Shown: positions 6,507-9,395 of the stretch, piece after piece
Position numbering within the stretch: position 1 is the stretch's first letter
Layout of the letters: each line of letters opens with the position of its first letter
From: an uncultured Oscillochloris sp.
Lineage (GTDB): Bacteria; Chloroflexota; Chloroflexia; Chloroflexales; Chloroflexaceae
Length of the DNA stretch: 9,395 nucleotides
NCBI GenBank assembly: GCA_903877945.1
Contig: CAIRFY010000059.1
Span: forward strand, 1 to 9,395
Direction: 5' to 3'
Notes under the pieces: generated by a model
Database searches by the model: none
Seen by the model: the letters and a program-made list of their open reading frames with translations, nothing else
What the model was told of the DNA's origin: nothing
Translations under genes and position numbers: made by a program

Positions 6507-8003
6507 TCACCGCGCCTCCTGCCGCCCGCGCATCCACAGCCCCGCCACCAGCGCAATCCCCAGGGCGACCGCGCCGATCAGGAAGGTTTCGCCGACGACC
6601 TGGGCGGCCACGTCCATCAGGAAGCGCGCTGGGTCGCTGGCCGCCAGCGGATTGACGGCCCCGGCGCGGCGCAGGGCGTCCTGACGCGGTACGCCGTAGA
6701 GTGTCAGCGTTGCCACACCGATAGTCATACCCACCAGGCGCAGGGCGATCACCAGGGCGGCCGCGCTGCCGCGCCGCCCCGCGTCGGCGGCGGCGATCAC
6801 CGCCTCCGCTACCGGCGCAATCACCAACCCCAGACCGACCCCGGCCAGGGCCAGCTCAAGCCCCATGCGCAAGTAGTCGCTCTCTGCCTGCCAACGGCTC
6901 ATCATGAGGGTGCCGGACAGGGCCATCATCAGACCAATGAGCGCGGGAACACGTGGGCTAAGGTGCCCGCTGATCACGCCGCCCGGCACCGCAGCGGCAG
7001 CCATCGTCAGAGTCAGGGCCGAGAGCATCCAGCCCGACTCCCAGGCCGCACGGCGCAAAATGTCGGCGTCGGCGAGGTTTTGTAGGGCCAGGCGCGTGTT
7101 GATGAACAGCGGCACGTTGGTGATCGCCAGGGCCAGGGCGAATCCGACCAAGGCGTTGATCGCGCAGGCGACGGCCACGCCCCGCTCGTGGAAGAGTGCC
7201 ATGTCGATCAGCGGGTACCTGCTGCGCCTCTCGACCCAGACGAACGCGGCCAGCAGGGCCAGGGCGATCACCACCAGGGGCAGGGCGTAGCCCGGTGGCC
7301 CAGCCCGCTCACCGTAAAAGTCGCTGCCGCCCAGATCGCCGCCCGAGGCCAGTCCCACATTCAGAGCGATCACACTGGCGCTGATCAGGGTTGCGCCCAA
7401 CCAGTCAAACCCGCCATCGTCGCGCTGCTGCGGCACCTCGCGCAGCGCCCACCACGTCAGAACCAGAGCCAGCAGGCCCACCGGCAGGTTCAGCCAGAAG
7501 AGCAACCGCCAGCTATCAAAGGCCCGCATCAGGATGCCGCCGTAGAGGTGGCCAACCATCCAGCCCGCCGTGTCCACCGCGCCAATCACCCCCAGCGCGG
7601 TCGCCCGTCGCTCCGGCGGGAAAATATCGCCCACCAGGGCCATACTGATCGGCACCATCGCCCCCGCCCCAAACGCCTGCACCACCCGCCCCAGGATCAG
7701 CGCATCCAGGCTACTCGCCGCCGCCGCCAGAGCCGACCCGCCAATAAAAACTCCCAGGCAGATCAGGTAGACCCCGCGCCGCCCGAGGATGTCCGAGAGC
7801 CGCCCCATAAAGGTCATACTCACCGTATAGGCCAGCAAATAGCCGCTCACTACCCAGGCCGCCCGGCCCAGGTCAGTGTCAATCGACACGCGCATATCGA
7901 CCATTACCCGTGGCAAAACCGCGCTCACCACGGTCAGGTCAACCGCGCCGACAAAGATCGCCACACAGACCAGGGCCAGAGTCAGGCGCGGGCGCGTAGG
8001 CAT
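6507..8003 (-). CDS. DHA2-family (EmrB/QacA type, 14-TM) MFS exporter
   Basis: A 498-residue transporter, probably a proton-driven drug or metabolite exporter in the cytoplasmic membrane. TM1 carries the acidic motif AVDLTVVSAVLPRV (D22). Motif A is GRLSDILGRR (67-76), motif B includes LILGRVVQAFGAGAMVP (102-118), and WRLLFWLNLPVGLLAL (165-180) is typical of the 14-TM DHA2 group. Motif C reads GWMVGHLYGG (147-156): the usual Gly-Pro of antiporters is Gly-His (G151-H152), and the remaining glycines are present. The length and the TM spread to the C terminus look complete. The ATG at 8003 is preferred over the GTG at 8009 because GAGG (8012-8009) stands five bases before it. No clear sigma-70 promoter is seen upstream. 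The substrate cannot be deduced, and no TetR- or MarR-like regulator is adjacent. Confidence 0.9.
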   Translation of the reverse strand: MPTRPRLTLALVCVAIFVGAVDLTVVSAVLPRVMVDMRVSIDTDLGRAAWVVSGYLLAYTVSMTFMGRLSDILGRRGVYLICLGVFIGGSALAAAASSLDALILGRVVQAFGAGAMVPISMALVGDIFPPERRATALGVIGAVDTAGWMVGHLYGGILMRAFDSWRLLFWLNLPVGLLALVLTWWALREVPQQRDDGGFDWLGATLISASVIALNVGLASGGDLGGSDFYGERAGPPGYALPLVVIALALLAAFVWVERRSRYPLIDMALFHERGVAVACAINALVGFALALAITNVPLFINTRLALQNLADADILRRAAWESGWMLSALTLTMAAAAVPGGVISGHLSPRVPALIGLMMALSGTLMMSRWQAESDYLRMGLELALAGVGLGLVIAPVAEAVIAAADAGRRGSAAALVIALRLVGMTIGVATLTLYGVPRQDALRRAGAVNPLAASDPARFLMDVAAQVVGETFLIGAVALGIALVAGLWMRGRQEAR

Positions 8004-8008
8004 AGCCA

Positions 8009-8012
8009 CCTC
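8009..8012 (-). promoter_or_regulatory. Ribosome binding site deciding the MFS start
   Basis: GAGG (8012-8009) is five bases before the ATG at 8003 and overlaps the alternative GTG at 8009, which would have no usable site. Confidence 0.5.
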
Positions 8013-8076
8013 ACGATTGCGGATTGTGGATTAAGGCCAATACCTTTCACATAAGCCGAGTTATGCCGACCGTGCC

Positions 8077-8138
8077 CCCTCACCCCCCGCCCCTCTCCCT
8101 CACGGGGAGAGGGGCTGGGGGGTGAGGGCGGAGCGGCG
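8077..8138. repeat. MITE-related hairpin without terminal repeats
   Basis: CCCTCACCCCCC-G-CCCCTCTCCC (8077-8099) pairs with a GGGGAGAGGGG...GGTGAGGG right arm (8104-8128) across a TCAC loop, with one bulged base. The right half and its flank GCGGAGCGGCG (8128-8138) are identical to the inverted copy at 5077-5190, so the two are relatives, but the CAGGGCTG...TTGCAAAGTC ends are missing on both sides. It lies between the 3' end of the dehydrogenase gene and the 5' end of the MFS gene. The strong stem could slow or end dehydrogenase transcription, although no T-run follows. The leader between 8004 and 8076 holds a small GATTGCG-GATTGTG-GATT repeat (~8014-8031) and nothing else I can name. Confidence 0.8.
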
Positions 8139-8178
8139 GCAGATTCCTTATTCGAAAAGTATTGGGATTAAACCCACG

Positions 8179-9225
8179 CTACAGCTTGTCCATACTGATC
8201 ACGGTCATACCCGCACCGGTGAAACTGTTCATTGTCGGGAGAGCGGTGGGCACATCGGAGAGGCCAATGATCCGGCCCACCAGGAGCTGGGGGCTGAGGG
8301 TGCCGGCCCGGATCATGGCCAGCATTGCATCGTAGCGATATGCCTGCATGCCGTGGCTGCCCAAAATCTCCAGTTCGTTGGCGATCACTTTGTCCATTGG
8401 GATGGCCGGGCAGCTTTCGCCGGCCAGCAGCAGACCAACCTGCACATGCCGACCGCGCTTGCGTAGGCACGTGATCGAGTTGTAGAAAGTGACGGGGCTA
8501 CCCAGCGCATCAATCGAGAGGTGTGCGCCGCCGTCGGTGATCTCCCGTATCTCACGGGCGACCTCGGGGGTCTCAATAGCGTTGAGGGTGACGGCCGCGC
8601 CGATGTCGCGGGCGAGGGCTAGTTTATCGTCAGCAATATCTACGGCAACGACGCGGGCACCGAGGGCAATCGCGATCATAATTGCGGAGAGACCGGCCCC
8701 GCCGCAGCCGTGGATGGCGACCCACTGACCGGCGGAGGCCCGCCCTTGATCAACCACGGCGCGAAAAGATGTGGCGAAGCGACAACCCAGGCTGGCCGCT
8801 GTCGCATCGTCGATCTCATCCGGCAGAGCCACCAGGTTCATGCTGGCGCGCTGGATGGCCACGTACTCGGCAAAAGAACCCCAGTGCGTAAATCCAGGCT
8901 GGAACTGGTTGTCGCAGACCTGATGGTTGCCCGCAAAACACTGTGGGCATCTGCCGCAGCCACAGACGAAGGGCAGAGTCACGCGGTCGCCAACCTTCCA
9001 GCGCGTCACCCCGTCGCCGAGAGCGGCCACCGTACCGGCCAGTTCGTGGCCGGGTACGTGGGGCAGAACGATGCCGGGGTCGTGGCCCATCCAGCCGTGC
9101 CAGTCGCTCCGACAGAGGCCCGTTGCCCCCACGCGGATGACGACACCTCCCGGCGGGGGCGTGGGATCGGGAACCGTACCTATCGTGATCGGGCCTCCAA
9201 ATGATTCGTAGATGGCTGCGCGCAT
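8179..9225 (-). CDS. Zinc-dependent alcohol dehydrogenase (MDR family)
   Basis: A 348-residue medium-chain dehydrogenase/reductase expected to oxidise an alcohol or reduce an aldehyde in the cytoplasm. Catalytic zinc ligands: C38 (GLCRSDWHGW), H60-E61 (PGHELAG) and C148 (GCRF). Structural zinc: C90, C93, C96 and C104 in CGRCPQCFAGNHQVC. The Rossmann loop is GCGGAG (173-178), and D196 at the end of the next strand (VVAVDIADD) favours NAD over NADP. Length and domain order are those of a complete enzyme; the substrate is not readable. The ATG at 9225 is chosen because GGAGG lies eight bases before it. The in-frame ATG at 9240 contains part of that site and has none of its own. The gap to the MFS gene is about 175 bases and holds a hairpin, so a shared transcript is uncertain. 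Confidence 0.94.
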   Translation of the reverse strand: MRAAIYESFGGPITIGTVPDPTPPPGGVVIRVGATGLCRSDWHGWMGHDPGIVLPHVPGHELAGTVAALGDGVTRWKVGDRVTLPFVCGCGRCPQCFAGNHQVCDNQFQPGFTHWGSFAEYVAIQRASMNLVALPDEIDDATAASLGCRFATSFRAVVDQGRASAGQWVAIHGCGGAGLSAIMIAIALGARVVAVDIADDKLALARDIGAAVTLNAIETPEVAREIREITDGGAHLSIDALGSPVTFYNSITCLRKRGRHVQVGLLLAGESCPAIPMDKVIANELEILGSHGMQAYRYDAMLAMIRAGTLSPQLLVGRIIGLSDVPTALPTMNSFTGAGMTVISMDKL

Positions 9226-9233
9226 GTCCGGAT

Positions 9234-9238
9234 CCTCC
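9234..9238 (-). promoter_or_regulatory. Ribosome binding site deciding the dehydrogenase start
   Basis: A full GGAGG (9238-9234) stands eight bases before the ATG at 9225, making this start clearly better than ATG 9240, whose own last base lies in the site. Confidence 0.65.
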
Positions 9239-9260
9239 ATACACAGAACACAGGTTTTTC

Positions 9261-9289
9261 ATGGTAGTCCCGATAGAGATGTTTTGCAA
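9261..9289 (-). promoter_or_regulatory. Possible promoter of the dehydrogenase gene
   Basis: On the minus strand TTGCAA (9289-9284) and TACCAT (9266-9261) each match the sigma-70 consensus at four of six positions and are separated by 17 bases. This gives a short leader of about 30 bases to the ATG. The match is modest and the assignment tentative. Confidence 0.3.
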
Positions 9290-9307
9290 CTGATGTACCC
9301 GTGCCAT

Positions 9308-9395
9308 CAGGGCTGTTGCAAAGTCACCCTCCGGCCCTCACCCCCTGCCCCTCTCCCTCACGGGGAGAGGGGAGATTCCGCATCAGGACACATCC
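9308..9395. mobile_element. MITE-like element with left terminal repeat, right side altered or cut by the window end
   Basis: It starts CAGGGCTGTTGCAAAGTC, the same end as the element at 5077-5190. Through 9372 it matches the reverse complement of that element with only three differences in 65 bases. The short stem CCCCTCTCCC (9348-9357) / GGGGAGAGGGG (9362-9372) is kept. The outer right arm is missing: the sequence passes straight into AGATTCC (9373-9379), the same seven bases that follow the relative near 8141. No right terminal repeat is seen before the window ends at 9395. Confidence 0.75.

Noticed and set aside
7188..8054. Plus-strand 288-residue ORF
   Set aside because: It is antisense to the MFS transporter, with the Gln/His/Arg/Pro-rich composition of a shadow frame.

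Overview
The window looks like chromosomal DNA from a GC-rich bacterium. A Chloroflexus/Roseiflexus-type member of the Chloroflexota is my best guess. This rests on general character: GC-rich genes with GTG/TTG alternative starts, and dispersed short elements built on a CCCTCACCCCC...CCCCTCTCCC hairpin. No marker gene here fixes the taxonomy. It reads as an accessory or mixed region in which short non-autonomous repeats separate small transcription units.

Layout. Positions 1-150 hold seven copies of a 21-bp tandem repeat. In one frame it encodes a His/Ala/Tyr heptapeptide and runs into the conserved-looking end of an unidentified gene (stop at 257). Twelve bases further on starts a large type III restriction-type helicase/endonuclease (269-2872), with all expected helicase motifs and a C-terminal PD-ExK nuclease site. 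No methyltransferase partner lies inside the window. Then comes a decayed small membrane-protein gene (2897-3124) whose hydrophobic reading can be restored by two compensating frameshifts.

On the minus strand, 4950-3315 is a two-gene, translationally coupled operon. It encodes a metallo-beta-lactamase-fold hydrolase and then a protein that looks like an HPr-kinase-type fold without its ATP-binding P-loop. A very good sigma-70 promoter (TAGACA-17-TATAAT) drives it. The divergent gene on the plus strand is a membrane-anchored GGDEF diguanylate cyclase with an inhibitory I-site. It is preceded by an extended -10 element and, close to the ATG, by a perfect 8-bp-arm palindrome. Between the two promoters sits an intact MITE-like element (5077-5190) with 18-bp terminal inverted repeats and a 10-bp target-site duplication.

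The GGDEF gene converges with a minus-strand 14-TM DHA2-type MFS exporter (8003-6507). Upstream of that lies a minus-strand zinc-dependent alcohol dehydrogenase (9225-8179). Relatives of the 5077-5190 element lie between these two genes (8077-8138, without terminal repeats) and upstream of the dehydrogenase (from 9308, one terminal repeat visible, running towards the window end).

The genes do not form one obvious pathway. The clearest functional unit is the coupled hydrolase/HprK-like pair. The most unusual signals are that pair, the repaired-by-two-shifts membrane gene, the complete MITE insertion and its divergent relatives, and the heptapeptide repeat.
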